Assembly: GCF_013407935.1 (NCBI RefSeq)
Contig: NZ_JACBZU010000004.1
Location: 1-64,000 of the forward strand
DNA: 64,000 bases
DNA from: Allomuricauda sp. ARW1Y1
GTDB lineage: Bacteria > Bacteroidota > Bacteroidia > Flavobacteriales > Flavobacteriaceae
Reading direction: 5' to 3'
The notes beneath the pieces are model-generated. The model saw only the letters and a program-made list of their open reading frames with translations. It searched no databases and had not been told where the DNA came from. Shown one piece after another: positions 1 through 7,971 of this stretch (its first letter is position 1; every line of letters starts with the position of its first letter). A program made the translations under genes and the position numbers.

Positions 1-36
1 GCGTTCATCCTGAGCCAGGATCAAACTCTTCATTGT
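1..36 (-). rRNA. rrs: 16S rRNA, 5' end only
   Basis: The reverse complement of the first 36 bases reads AATGAAGAGTTTGATCCTGG followed by CTCAGGATGAACGC, the universally conserved 5' end of bacterial 16S rRNA (the 27F primer site). The gene is transcribed leftwards and the rest lies outside the window. The exact mature 5' end is set by comparison with known Bacteroidota 16S ends and could be off by a few bases. Confidence 0.97.
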
Positions 37-223
37 ATTTCCTTGAATGTCTGTCCGACACCCGGAAATCCCGAGTCCCCGCATCAAAATGGTTCCTTCT
101 TAATTCTACGCTGTCGTTACAATATGTATATGAACTTCTTCATTCTCTTAAAAACTGAGTCAAACTACATTACATCAATCGTCTCATCAGTTTTTGCCAT
201 TTACCTCGTTGGCAAAGCGGCTG

Positions 224-253
224 CAAATTTACAACTGTTTTCTAAACCGGCAA
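224..253 (-). promoter_or_regulatory. rrn promoter, proximal
   Basis: On the minus strand TTG (253-251) is followed after 19 bases by TAAATTTG (231-224), an exact match to the Bacteroidota housekeeping promoter TTG-N17-23-TAnnTTTG. The bases after the -7 box are GC-rich (CAGCCGC), a discriminator type associated with stringent control. It is the closest of the three to the 16S gene. Confidence 0.8.
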
Positions 254-347
254 GCTTTTTTTGAAAAAAATCAAAACATTTTCTTTGCCTCAAAAACGAT
301 GTCTTTACAAGAACTTACCTCAAAACACCTTGGTGTTTTTCGGGCTG

Positions 348-378
348 CAAATGTAAAACGCTTTTTTGGATTACACAA
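348..378 (-). promoter_or_regulatory. rrn promoter, middle
   Basis: On the minus strand TTG (378-376) is followed after 20 bases by TACATTTG (355-348), then CAGCCCG. It matches the Bacteroidota promoter consensus. The -7 box and discriminator lie within a 20-base block that is repeated identically in the distal promoter. Confidence 0.8.
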
Positions 379-485
379 TGCTTTTTTTGTGTTTTTTTCA
401 ATCCTATCGATTCGTCAAAACAATACGTCAATCTGCCTCTGAACTTATCCAAAAAAAAAACAAACCTTTTGTTGTTTTCGGGCTG

Positions 486-515
486 CAAATGTAACACCAT
501 TTCGGCAACAAACAA
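486..515 (-). promoter_or_regulatory. rrn promoter, distal
   Basis: On the minus strand TTG (515-513) is followed after 19 bases by TACATTTG (493-486), then CAGCCCG. It shares a 20-base identical block (475-494) with the middle promoter (337-356), which suggests that the tandem promoters arose by duplication. Confidence 0.78.
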
Positions 516-693
516 GAGCTTTTTTGGCCTTTTACCCACAATAAGTATCAACTCACTGGAAACGAAGCAGATAAAAATACAACTTTTTTTAAACTTACAA
601 AAACACCTTTGCCTTGCCTTTTCTTCCATCCAAACCAATGAAGTCTATCCTATCTAAAAGGTGAAGAAAATCAGCATGTATTACAACTAACTA

Positions 694-723
694 TTGTAGC
701 ATCTACACAAGGTATTATCTTTG
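694..723 (+). promoter_or_regulatory. promoter of thrS-infC-rpmI-rplT
   Basis: TTG at 694-696, a 19-base spacer and TATCTTTG at 716-723 match the Bacteroidota housekeeping promoter exactly. Transcription should begin near 730, giving a leader of roughly 30 bases before the thrS ATG. It is divergent from the rRNA promoters. Confidence 0.8.
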
Positions 724-758
724 TCCTCTGGATTACATAATATAGAAGTTTACACAAC

Positions 759-2699
759 ATGATAAAAATCACACTGCCCGATGGTGCTGTAAAAGAAATT
801 GAAATGGGAACTACACCCATGGATGTTGCCAAAAGTATTAGTGAAGGATTGGCCCGAAACGTCATTTCGGCCAAATTCAACGATACCACCGTTGAAACAG
901 TAACCCCTTTGAACGAAGACGGGACCTTGACCTTATATACATGGAATGATGATGAGGGAAAAAAGGCGTTTTGGCACTCCACTTCGCACGTCGTGGCACA
1001 GGCACTGGAAGAGCTTTATCCTGGCATAAAACTTACCATAGGACCGGCTATTGAGAACGGTTTTTATTATGATGTTGATTTTGGAGACCAGTCCATTTCC
1101 GAAAAGGACTTTCCGAAAATCGAAAAAAAGGCATTGGAAATTGCCCGTGGCAAGCACGATTATAAAATGAGAAGTGTTTCCAAAGCGGATGCGCTTTCCT
1201 ATTATAAGAATCAGGGAAACGAATACAAGGTAGAACTCATCGAAAATCTCGACGACGGAACCATTACCTTTTGCGACCACAGCACTTTTACCGATCTATG
1301 CCGTGGGGGACACATTCCTAATACGGGAATCATTAAAGCCATCAAGTTATTAAGCGTTGCCGGCGCCTACTGGAGAGGTGATGAAAACAACACCCAGCTG
1401 ACCCGTGTATATGGCATTTCGTTCCCAAAGCAAAAAGAATTGACCGAGTACTTGCACTTATTGGAAGAGGCCAAAAAAAGGGATCATCGAAAATTGGGCA
1501 AGGAATTAGAGCTGTTCACCTTTTCGCAAAAGGTAGGTCAAGGCCTTCCCCTGTGGTTGCCCAATGGAGCGGCCCTTCGTGAGCGATTGGAGCAATTCCT
1601 GAAGAAGGCACAAAAGAAAGCGGGTTACGAAATGGTGGTCACTCCCCATATTGGACAAAAGGAACTGTATGTTACCTCGGGCCACTACGCCAAGTACGGG
1701 GAAGACAGCTTTCAGCCGATACACACTCCAAAAGAAGATGAGGAGTTCCTATTGAAGCCGATGAACTGTCCACATCATTGTGAAATATACAACAGCCAGC
1801 CCTTTAGCTACAAAGATCTTCCCAAACGCTACGCCGAATTTGGTACGGTTTACAGGTATGAGCAAAGCGGCGAGTTGCATGGCCTAACGCGGGTTCGTGG
1901 GTTCACCCAAGATGATGCGCATATTTTCTGTACTACGGAGCAATTGAACGACGAGTTCAAAAACGTAATCGACCTTACCTTATATGTATTGAATTCCCTT
2001 GGGTTTGACAACTTCACTGCACAGGTATCCGTAAGGGACCTGGAGAATCCTGAAAAATATATTGGAGCCAAGGAAGATTGGGAAAAAGCCGAGCAGGCCA
2101 TTATTGATGCGGCCGAGGAAAAAGGGTTGAACTACGTAGTGGAAAGTGGTGAAGCCGCATTTTACGGCCCCAAGCTGGACTTTATGATCAAGGATGCGCT
2201 TGGTAGAAGTTGGCAATTGGGCACCATCCAAGTGGATTATAACCTTCCCAAGCGATTTGACCTTACCTATAAAGGAAGTGACAACGAATTGCACAGGCCT
2301 GTAATGATTCACCGTGCCCCCTTTGGAAGTATGGAACGGTTTGTGGCGCTATTGCTGGAACATACGGGAGGAAACTTCCCGTTGTGGCTGATTCCGACAC
2401 AGGCTATTGTTCTGCCTGTCAGTGAGAAGCATGAAAAATATGCGCAAAAAGTTTTGAATTCGCTAGAAAATCACGAAATTCGCGCGCTCATTGATAACAG
2501 GAACGAAACGGTAGGGAAGAAAATCCGCGAGGCAGAGCTCAAAAAAATCCCTTTTATGATCATTGTTGGGGAACAAGAAGAGGAGTCTGCCACCATTTCG
2601 GTCAGGCGACACGGAGGTGAAGATTTGGGCGGTTTAAGCGTTGATGCATTTTCGGACTTGGTAACTACTGAAATAAATAGTACCTTAAAGTCGTTCTAA
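759..2699 (+). CDS. thrS: threonyl-tRNA synthetase
   Basis: Charges tRNA-Thr with threonine in the cytoplasm and edits Ser-tRNA-Thr. The 646-residue length is typical. In order: an N-terminal TGS domain (about 1-62), the editing domain with the HSTSH motif (73-77) and its zinc partner CRGGH (181-185), then the class II catalytic core with zinc ligand Cys337 in the MNCPHH motif, followed by the anticodon-binding domain from about residue 540. The ATG at 759 sits about 30 bases after a consensus promoter and begins directly with the TGS domain, so the start is secure. It heads the thrS-infC-rpmI-rplT operon, the same order as in many bacteria. Confidence 0.98.
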   Translation: MIKITLPDGAVKEIEMGTTPMDVAKSISEGLARNVISAKFNDTTVETVTPLNEDGTLTLYTWNDDEGKKAFWHSTSHVVAQALEELYPGIKLTIGPAIENGFYYDVDFGDQSISEKDFPKIEKKALEIARGKHDYKMRSVSKADALSYYKNQGNEYKVELIENLDDGTITFCDHSTFTDLCRGGHIPNTGIIKAIKLLSVAGAYWRGDENNTQLTRVYGISFPKQKELTEYLHLLEEAKKRDHRKLGKELELFTFSQKVGQGLPLWLPNGAALRERLEQFLKKAQKKAGYEMVVTPHIGQKELYVTSGHYAKYGEDSFQPIHTPKEDEEFLLKPMNCPHHCEIYNSQPFSYKDLPKRYAEFGTVYRYEQSGELHGLTRVRGFTQDDAHIFCTTEQLNDEFKNVIDLTLYVLNSLGFDNFTAQVSVRDLENPEKYIGAKEDWEKAEQAIIDAAEEKGLNYVVESGEAAFYGPKLDFMIKDALGRSWQLGTIQVDYNLPKRFDLTYKGSDNELHRPVMIHRAPFGSMERFVALLLEHTGGNFPLWLIPTQAIVLPVSEKHEKYAQKVLNSLENHEIRALIDNRNETVGKKIREAELKKIPFMIIVGEQEEESATISVRRHGGEDLGGLSVDAFSDLVTTEINSTLKSF

Positions 2700-2729
2700 A
2701 AAATTAAGTTTAATTAAAAAGTTTACGTC

Positions 2730-3287
2730 ATAGCAATTAGAAGAAGATTTAGACCCCAACCAAGGAGGGAAAACAAAAACCCTCACAACATCAATGAGAA
2801 AATAAAAGCCCGGGAAGTTAGGCTTGTCGGCGACAATGTTGAGATGGGTGTTTACCCCATTTCCAAGGCAAGGGAAATAGCCAACGAACAGGAGTTGGAT
2901 TTGGTAGAGATTTCACCAAATGCCGAACCGCCTGTTTGCAAGGTAATGGATTATAAAAAGTTTCTTTACGAACAGAAGAAACGCGACAAGGCCATGAAGG
3001 CCAAAGCGAGCAAAGTGGTCGTAAAGGAAATAAGGTTTGGGCCACAAACGGATGACCATGATTACGAGTTCAAGAAAAGACATGCAGAAAAATTCTTGAA
3101 AGATGGTGCCAAACTAAAAGCCTATGTTTTCTTTAAAGGACGTTCCATCGTTTACAAGGACCAAGGCGAAATATTACTGCTCAGGCTGGCCCAAGATTTG
3201 GAAGAACTTGGAAAAGTGGAGCAAATGCCCAAATTGGAGGGCAAGCGGATGACGATGTTCATTGCGCCAAAGACGAGTAAAAAATAA
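2730..3287 (+). CDS. infC: translation initiation factor IF-3 (non-AUG start)
   Basis: Prevents 50S joining and checks start-codon/initiator-tRNA pairing on the 30S subunit. The first ATG in frame (2844) would remove most of the N-terminal domain. Reading upstream in the same frame, the conserved IF-3 N-terminus continues (PHNINEKI, then REVRLVGDN) back to an arginine-rich start, before a stop at 2715. No ATG, GTG or TTG lies in that stretch: the candidates are ATA at 2730 (giving M-A-I-R-R-R-F) and ATT at 2736. I chose 2730 because Bacteroidota IF-3 proteins commonly begin MAIRRRF; this gives 185 residues. A rare start codon is the known basis of IF-3 autoregulation in E. coli (AUU). The N-domain, linker and C-domain are complete. 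Confidence 0.9.
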   Translation: MAIRRRFRPQPRRENKNPHNINEKIKAREVRLVGDNVEMGVYPISKAREIANEQELDLVEISPNAEPPVCKVMDYKKFLYEQKKRDKAMKAKASKVVVKEIRFGPQTDDHDYEFKKRHAEKFLKDGAKLKAYVFFKGRSIVYKDQGEILLLRLAQDLEELGKVEQMPKLEGKRMTMFIAPKTSKK

Positions 3288-3332
3288 ATCGGACCGAGTC
3301 CGGTACAATAAGCGGAGTTAAATACTAGGAAA

Positions 3333-3530
3333 ATGCCTAAGATGAAAACAAAATCCAGTGCCAAAAAGCGTTTTAAGCTTACCGGAACTGGTAAAATCAA
3401 AAGAAAGCACGCTTTCAAGAGTCACATTCTGACGAAAAAATCGAAAAAGCGTAAGCTAAAGTTGACCCATTCGACCTTGGTTCACCCAGCGGATGAGGAC
3501 AACATCAAGGAACAATTACGTTTGAAATAA
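3333..3530 (+). CDS. rpmI: ribosomal protein L35 (bL35)
   Basis: Component of the 50S ribosomal subunit. The 65-residue, strongly basic protein starts [15 protein letters not shown] and contains the [11 protein letters not shown] block, both diagnostic of L35. It lies 45 bases after infC and 90 bases before rplT in the standard infC-rpmI-rplT order, so it is co-transcribed and probably under L20 feedback. Confidence 0.97.
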   Translation: MPKMKTKSSAKKRFKLTGTGKIKRKHAFKSHILTKKSKKRKLKLTHSTLVHPADEDNIKEQLRLK

Positions 3531-3566
3531 TCGTTCCAACGGTACATTAATTATTAACCATGGAGT

Positions 3567-3602
3567 CAGGCTCTTAAAAGACCTTTAAAAAAGAGGCGCC
3601 TG
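3567..3602 (+). promoter_or_regulatory. possible hairpin ahead of rplT
   Basis: CAGGCTCTT (3567-3575) can pair with AAGAGGCGCCTG (3591-3602) as two short helices of 4 and 5 pairs around a small bulge, in the 90-base rpmI-rplT spacer. In other bacteria L20 represses its own operon by binding leader structures that mimic 23S rRNA. That link is an analogy; the sequence shows only a modest hairpin. Confidence 0.3.
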
Positions 3603-3620
3603 CTACAAAAAAATGACATT

Positions 3621-3965
3621 ATGCCAAGATCAGTAAATTCAGTTGCTTCACGAGCTAGAAGAAAAAAAGTGATGAAGCAAGCCAAGGGTTACTTTGGAAG
3701 ACGTAAAAACGTTTGGACAGTAGCCAAAAATGCGGTAGAAAAAGCAATGCTTTATGCATACCGCGATAGAAGAAACAAAAAACGTACGTTCCGTTCCCTA
3801 TGGATCACCCGTATCAACGCCGGTGCCAGAATGCACGGAATGTCTTACTCTCAATTTATGGGTAAAGTAAAAGCCAATGGAATAGAGCTCAACAGAAAAG
3901 TTCTTGCCGATTTGGCCATGAACCACCCAGATGCCTTTAAGGCCATCGTTGAGAAAGTAAAGTAA
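3621..3965 (+). CDS. rplT: ribosomal protein L20 (bL20)
   Basis: Component of the 50S subunit, needed early in its assembly, and a known translational autorepressor of infC-rpmI-rplT operons. The 114-residue protein starts [20 protein letters not shown] and contains YFGRRKNVW and [11 protein letters not shown], which are family signatures. It is the last gene of the operon and is followed by a strong terminator. Confidence 0.98.
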   Translation: MPRSVNSVASRARRKKVMKQAKGYFGRRKNVWTVAKNAVEKAMLYAYRDRRNKKRTFRSLWITRINAGARMHGMSYSQFMGKVKANGIELNRKVLADLAMNHPDAFKAIVEKVK

Positions 3966-3995
3966 AAAGTTAATATAAACTTACCCCGCTTATTG

Positions 3996-4022
3996 AAAGA
4001 TCCCGCCTTGTGCGGGATCTTT
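3996..4022 (+). terminator. terminator of the thrS-rplT operon
   Basis: AAAGATCCCGC (3996-4006) pairs perfectly with GCGGGATCTTT (4012-4022) around a 5-base loop, and a T-rich tract follows. It lies 30 bases after the rplT stop. Confidence 0.9.
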
Positions 4023-4050
4023 TATTTTATATCATCTTCAACGGCTTAAA

Positions 4051-5628
4051 TTACTCCGGAGGATCGTTTGCTTCCTGAAGTGGCGTGTTCATCCAATAGT
4101 CCTGTACTGCCTCTACCGATTCATCTGTGACCACATGGTCAAACAATGGCCGTTCCTTTTCCATGGGAACCCCATTTTCATCACCATCATTTCCCTGTAG
4201 TATGCGCTGGGTAAAAAATTCCCTGTATTGCAGATATTCCTTTTGCTCGGAATGACCCAGCATATTCCCGTAAACATCCATCAACCCTTTCACTTTATAC
4301 ACCATACGCTTCTTAATAGCTTCCCTATCATTTGAAAAATAGGCTGTCTCATCCTTTTCCGAAGTAAAAATGGGTCTTATAAATACCTTGTCTTCCTCTT
4401 CATGACCTTTCAATAGCTCAAAGGCCAACTTCTTCTTTCTGAAAAATACTTCATAATGCTCCTTGTCCAATGTGGAAGAAATGTTCACTGGATTGTTAAA
4501 TTCTAGCCAAGTTATCTTATTGTTCGTATCGATAGTTATGTTCTTCAGCATGAATGCAGGGGACAGACGCACCACGAACCGATTGCTAAAGGAGAGGTAA
4601 TTCAGGAACATTTTACCTTGGTACGGCCGATATTCCGATTGTATGTGGAATATCATCCGGGAGGAATCTTCATTGGATGGTTCGCTTCCCTCCTTTTTCT
4701 TGTTCCATTCATAGGCCGCATAATCTAACCCGTAAATGGAGTAATCCGTTTTGGAGATGATGATTCTCCCTTTTGCCCTAACGTTCTCTTTATAGGTATC
4801 AAACAGCACACTATACAGCCATTCCCCATCCAAGTACACATCACTTCCCATTTGAAAATCATGATTGTGAACAAAATCCCTTCGAAGATTGTTCACAAAT
4901 GAATAGGAATCGATGTCATAATTACGTACGGCATCGTGAACCCTAAGAATAACCAGCTCATTCCCATTATAAGAAGGCAGAAATCCTTGGGCAATTACCT
5001 TATTCTGATTTTCGTAGTCGTAGGACATACTCGAAATACTGTCCCTTGGAAAATCCATGTTCTTCACCAAGCGGTAAATCTGGTATTTCGTGGTTTTGGC
5101 GTCACTTTTATGAAAACCTTCGTCTCGAACCTCAACAATCGACTCATTCAAATTGAGGTACGTTCGTTCATCTTGTTGATAATCCCTATAATATCCCACA
5201 AGGCTAAAAGGGTCCTTTGAAAAATTTCGGGGGATGGCCCGTATAGCCTTCCTAACAATCCGTTTGGCCAAAGACCTTTTGGTATACCCGACCACCGTGG
5301 TCTCCTGTAAAGCTATGGTCCTTGGTGTAAGATAAATGGTATTGAGACGGTCTTCCGACAATGCATCCATGGCAACGGAGACAGACTCGTACCCCAAAGA
5401 TGAAATAAGAAGACCTTCGTATTCGGATTTGAACTCCATCGGAATCCTAAAACTACCATCCTCATTGGATATAACCCCTTTGGAAGAGCCTTCCAAGAGA
5501 ATATTGGCAAACACCACAGGTGCTTTTGATACAGAATCCAAAAGACGTCCTTGAATAAATTCTTGGGAAAAAAGCACACAGGGCAGTAGTATGGCAAGGG
5601 CGAGTAAACGGGTCCTCTTTATGTTCAT
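4051..5628 (-). CDS. secreted protein with carboxypeptidase-regulatory-like domain
   Basis: Function unknown; exported, with a signal peptide at the proposed start (MNIKRTRLLALAILLPCVLF then SQ). An upstream ATG at 5679 would add 17 residues before the signal peptide, so 5628 is preferred (525 residues). Residues about 25-105 form a CarboxypepD_reg-like beta-sandwich (QGRLLDSVSKAPVVFANIL, then the typical GVISNEDGSFRIP), as found at the N-terminus of many Bacteroidota surface proteins. The remaining ~400 residues resemble uncharacterised Bacteroidota proteins of this architecture (start LQETTVVGYTKRSLAKRIV). No TonB plug or barrel is evident. It lies 56 bases downstream of yjbQ on the same strand and may be co-transcribed. 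Confidence 0.75.
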   Translation of the reverse strand: MNIKRTRLLALAILLPCVLFSQEFIQGRLLDSVSKAPVVFANILLEGSSKGVISNEDGSFRIPMEFKSEYEGLLISSLGYESVSVAMDALSEDRLNTIYLTPRTIALQETTVVGYTKRSLAKRIVRKAIRAIPRNFSKDPFSLVGYYRDYQQDERTYLNLNESIVEVRDEGFHKSDAKTTKYQIYRLVKNMDFPRDSISSMSYDYENQNKVIAQGFLPSYNGNELVILRVHDAVRNYDIDSYSFVNNLRRDFVHNHDFQMGSDVYLDGEWLYSVLFDTYKENVRAKGRIIISKTDYSIYGLDYAAYEWNKKKEGSEPSNEDSSRMIFHIQSEYRPYQGKMFLNYLSFSNRFVVRLSPAFMLKNITIDTNNKITWLEFNNPVNISSTLDKEHYEVFFRKKKLAFELLKGHEEEDKVFIRPIFTSEKDETAYFSNDREAIKKRMVYKVKGLMDVYGNMLGHSEQKEYLQYREFFTQRILQGNDGDENGVPMEKERPLFDHVVTDESVEAVQDYWMNTPLQEANDPPE

Positions 5629-5684
5629 TTTTAAGGCTTGTTTGGTCGATTCAACCACAATAATTATACCAAGCGCCAAGCTGA

Positions 5685-6107
5685 TTAATTGCCGAATGCG
5701 GTCAATACCAATCTTCTTCCCGAAGCACGGTCACGGTGTTCACAAAGATAAATACCTTGCCAAATCCCCAAGTTTAACCTGCCATTGGTAATCGGTACTT
5801 GGACCGACGATCCCATAAGCGAAGCTTTAATATGGGCGGGCATATCGTCCGGTCCCTCATAATTGTGCACGTAATAAGGCGCGTTTTCAGGGACCATTTG
5901 GTTGACATGGCTCTCAAAATCCGTTCTAACCGTGGGGTCGGCATTCTCATTGATCGTCAAACTGGCCGAAGTATGCTTGATGAAGACCTGTAAGAACCCG
6001 GTATTGATGTTCTCGATATCCGGCATTGCATCAAGTACCTGTTCCGTAATTAAATGAAAGCCCCTTTGATGGGCGGGTAATTGTATTTCCTTCTGATAAA
6101 AATTCAT
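5685..6107 (-). CDS. yjbQ: YjbQ/UPF0047 family protein
   Basis: A member of the small YjbQ family, annotated as secondary thiamine-phosphate synthase because E. coli YjbQ has weak activity of that kind; its physiological role is uncertain. The protein (140 residues from the ATG at 6107) carries the signatures KHTSASLTINENADP and the C-terminal GIWQGIYLCEHR. The longer frame starting at 6149 adds 14 residues that match nothing, so the internal Met is preferred. It is cytoplasmic with no signal peptide. Confidence 0.85.
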   Translation of the reverse strand: MNFYQKEIQLPAHQRGFHLITEQVLDAMPDIENINTGFLQVFIKHTSASLTINENADPTVRTDFESHVNQMVPENAPYYVHNYEGPDDMPAHIKASLMGSSVQVPITNGRLNLGIWQGIYLCEHRDRASGRRLVLTAFGN

Positions 6108-6203
6108 GCTAACATATTCTCTACCCCAATTTAATATAAAGTTTACCAAAACAGCCCCACAGTTCGGCGAATAACAGATAACTTTGCAGCTTAATTTGTT
6201 GGC

Positions 6204-6995
6204 ATGGACCTATCACAGATAAAAATGGTGGTTACCGATATGGACGGCACCTTGTTGAATTCCAAACATGAGGTAAGCCCCCGTTTTTTTGAAATCTACC
6301 AAGAACTCAAAAAGAAGAATATCGCTTTTGTGGCCGCTAGTGGGAGACAATACCACAGCATGGTCGATAAATTGGAGTCCATCAAGAACGAGATTTTGGT
6401 GATTGCTGAAAACGGAGCCCTGATCAGAAAACAAGAGGAGACCTTGCTCACCACGCCCATCAACCTGTCCGAAGTGCACCGAATTCTCGATACCGTTCGC
6501 CCGTTACAGAATGTTCATCCGGTGCTTTGCTGTCAAAACAACGCCTTCGTGGGTGGTGATTCCGATGAGTTTCTAGAAATGCTCCGCGAGTACTATTCCG
6601 AATTTGAAATTGTAGCCGACCAGAAAACAGTGAACGAAGAAGTCCTTAAAATTGCCATCTACCACTTCGAGAACTCTGAGGAACACATTTATCCGCACGT
6701 GAAACACCTGGAAGGTGACCTGAAAGTGAAGGTATCCGGGGCCAACTGGGTGGATGTTTCCAACATAAATGCCCACAAGGGCTACGCACTCCAAAAGGTG
6801 ATGGATGAATTCAAGATTGCATCCCACGAACTTATGGTCTTTGGAGATTACAACAACGACTTGGAAATGTTGGAGCTTTCCGATTATAGTTTTGCTATGG
6901 CCAATGCGCACCCCAATGTTTTGAAAACCGCCAAATATACCACCCATAGCAATGACGATTTTGGAGTGGAGCGTATTCTGGAGAAATTGATATAA
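6204..6995 (+). CDS. HAD-superfamily (Cof-type) phosphatase
   Basis: Cytoplasmic phosphatase of the Cof/HAD-IIB class that hydrolyses small phosphorylated metabolites; the substrate cannot be told from sequence. Motif I DMDGTLLNS (about residues 12-20) holds the nucleophilic Asp, motif II is in VAASGR, and motif IV is GDYNNDLEML near residue 214. The C2-type cap lies between motifs II and III. Length 263 is usual. A TAACTTTGCAGC box at 6179-6190 matches the -7 promoter element, although no good TTG lies at the right distance. Confidence 0.9.
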   Translation: MDLSQIKMVVTDMDGTLLNSKHEVSPRFFEIYQELKKKNIAFVAASGRQYHSMVDKLESIKNEILVIAENGALIRKQEETLLTTPINLSEVHRILDTVRPLQNVHPVLCCQNNAFVGGDSDEFLEMLREYYSEFEIVADQKTVNEEVLKIAIYHFENSEEHIYPHVKHLEGDLKVKVSGANWVDVSNINAHKGYALQKVMDEFKIASHELMVFGDYNNDLEMLELSDYSFAMANAHPNVLKTAKYTTHSNDDFGVERILEKLI

Positions 6996-7083
6996 TGAAA
7001 TCACCCCGCCTTAAATAGTTCTCTCCGAGCAATTTGCTTTTAGAAAATTTGTACCTTCAAGAACAAACTATAAAAGCAGCAGC

Positions 7084-7971
7084 ATGGCACCCTTAAAAAA
7101 AGACGACATCAAACAGGAAGTTTTTGACCTGTATGACAAATATGCCCATAACCAGATTGACCGTAGGGAATTCATGGAAAAGCTCTCTGTTTACGCAGTG
7201 GGCGGCATTACCCTAGCCTCTTTGATGAGTTTTGTAATGCCCAATTACAAGAATACACTGACCGTATCGCCCAATGACCCGGAACTGGATTCCAAGTTCA
7301 TCACCTATAACTCTCCAAAGGGCGGTGGCGAAATCAAAGGATTATTGTCCAAACCAAAAAATAGTTCGGGCAAAATGGGCGGTGTGGTTGTGGTACACGA
7401 GAATCGCGGACTCAACCCCTATATAGAAGACGTGGGGCGAAGAGCTGCAAAAGCCGGTTTTATTTCATTAGCTCCGGATGCGCTTACTCCGCTTGGAGGT
7501 TATCCCGGAAATGATGATGACGGAAGGACCATGCAACGGGAACGAGATCGCAACGAGATGTTGGAGGATTTTATCGCCGCCTACGAGTATCTCAAAAATC
7601 ACGAAGACTGTAATGGCAAAGTGGGTGTGGTCGGATTTTGTTTCGGCGGATGGATTTCCAATATGATGGCCGTGAAAGTGCCGGATTTGGCCGCTGCCGT
7701 TCCTTTTTATGGAAGTCAGCCCGAAGATGATGAAGTAGCACAAATCCAAGCTCCCCTATTGATCCATTACGCTGGATTGGATGAGCGGGTGAACGCGGGT
7801 TGGCCTGATTACGAAGCAAAACTAAAGGAACTCGACAAAGATTACGAAGTGCATTTTTATCCCGATGTCAACCACGGCTTTCATAACAATACCACACCAC
7901 GTTTTGATGAGGCCTCGGCCGATTTAGCTTGGAAAAGAACCATTGACTTCTTTAAAGAGCACTTGGGTTAG
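7084..7971 (+). CDS. dienelactone hydrolase family protein with Tat-like signal
   Basis: An alpha/beta hydrolase of the dienelactone hydrolase (carboxymethylenebutenolidase) family. The catalytic Cys is C186 in GFCFGG, with D233 (GLDERVN) and H264 (VNHGFH) completing the triad; HENRGL near 105 and PDALTPLGG near 131 are family motifs. The N-terminus has about 26 polar residues, then DRREFMEKL (R27-R28) and a hydrophobic run to about residue 52, which looks like a twin-arginine signal with a long n-region, so periplasmic action is likely. The substrate is unknown. It is 295 residues long and overlaps the convergent gene's stop codon by 4 bases. Confidence 0.85.
   Translation: MAPLKKDDIKQEVFDLYDKYAHNQIDRREFMEKLSVYAVGGITLASLMSFVMPNYKNTLTVSPNDPELDSKFITYNSPKGGGEIKGLLSKPKNSSGKMGGVVVVHENRGLNPYIEDVGRRAAKAGFISLAPDALTPLGGYPGNDDDGRTMQRERDRNEMLEDFIAAYEYLKNHEDCNGKVGVVGFCFGGWISNMMAVKVPDLAAAVPFYGSQPEDDEVAQIQAPLLIHYAGLDERVNAGWPDYEAKLKELDKDYEVHFYPDVNHGFHNNTTPRFDEASADLAWKRTIDFFKEHLG

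Larger units (their letters stand above)
37..758 (-). other. rRNA operon leader and promoter region
   Basis: No protein-coding gene is supported here; the open frames are short, low complexity and unlike any protein. The stretch is very AT-rich with long A and T runs, carries three promoter-like elements pointing at the 16S gene (listed separately), and near its right end one promoter pointing at thrS. Two copies of a 20-base block containing the promoter core lie at 337-356 and 475-494. The bases next to the 16S end (about 37-110) are more GC-rich and could form the processing stem of the pre-16S leader; this is inferred from position only. Confidence 0.8.

Noticed and set aside
194..657. 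Open frames in the rRNA leader (both strands)
   Set aside because: Low-complexity, Phe/Leu/Lys-rich translations in an AT-rich promoter region; they overlap rRNA promoters and resemble no protein.
5631..5679. Upstream start for the carboxypeptidase-regulatory-domain protein
   Set aside because: The signal peptide begins at the internal ATG (5628); the extra residues precede it without function.
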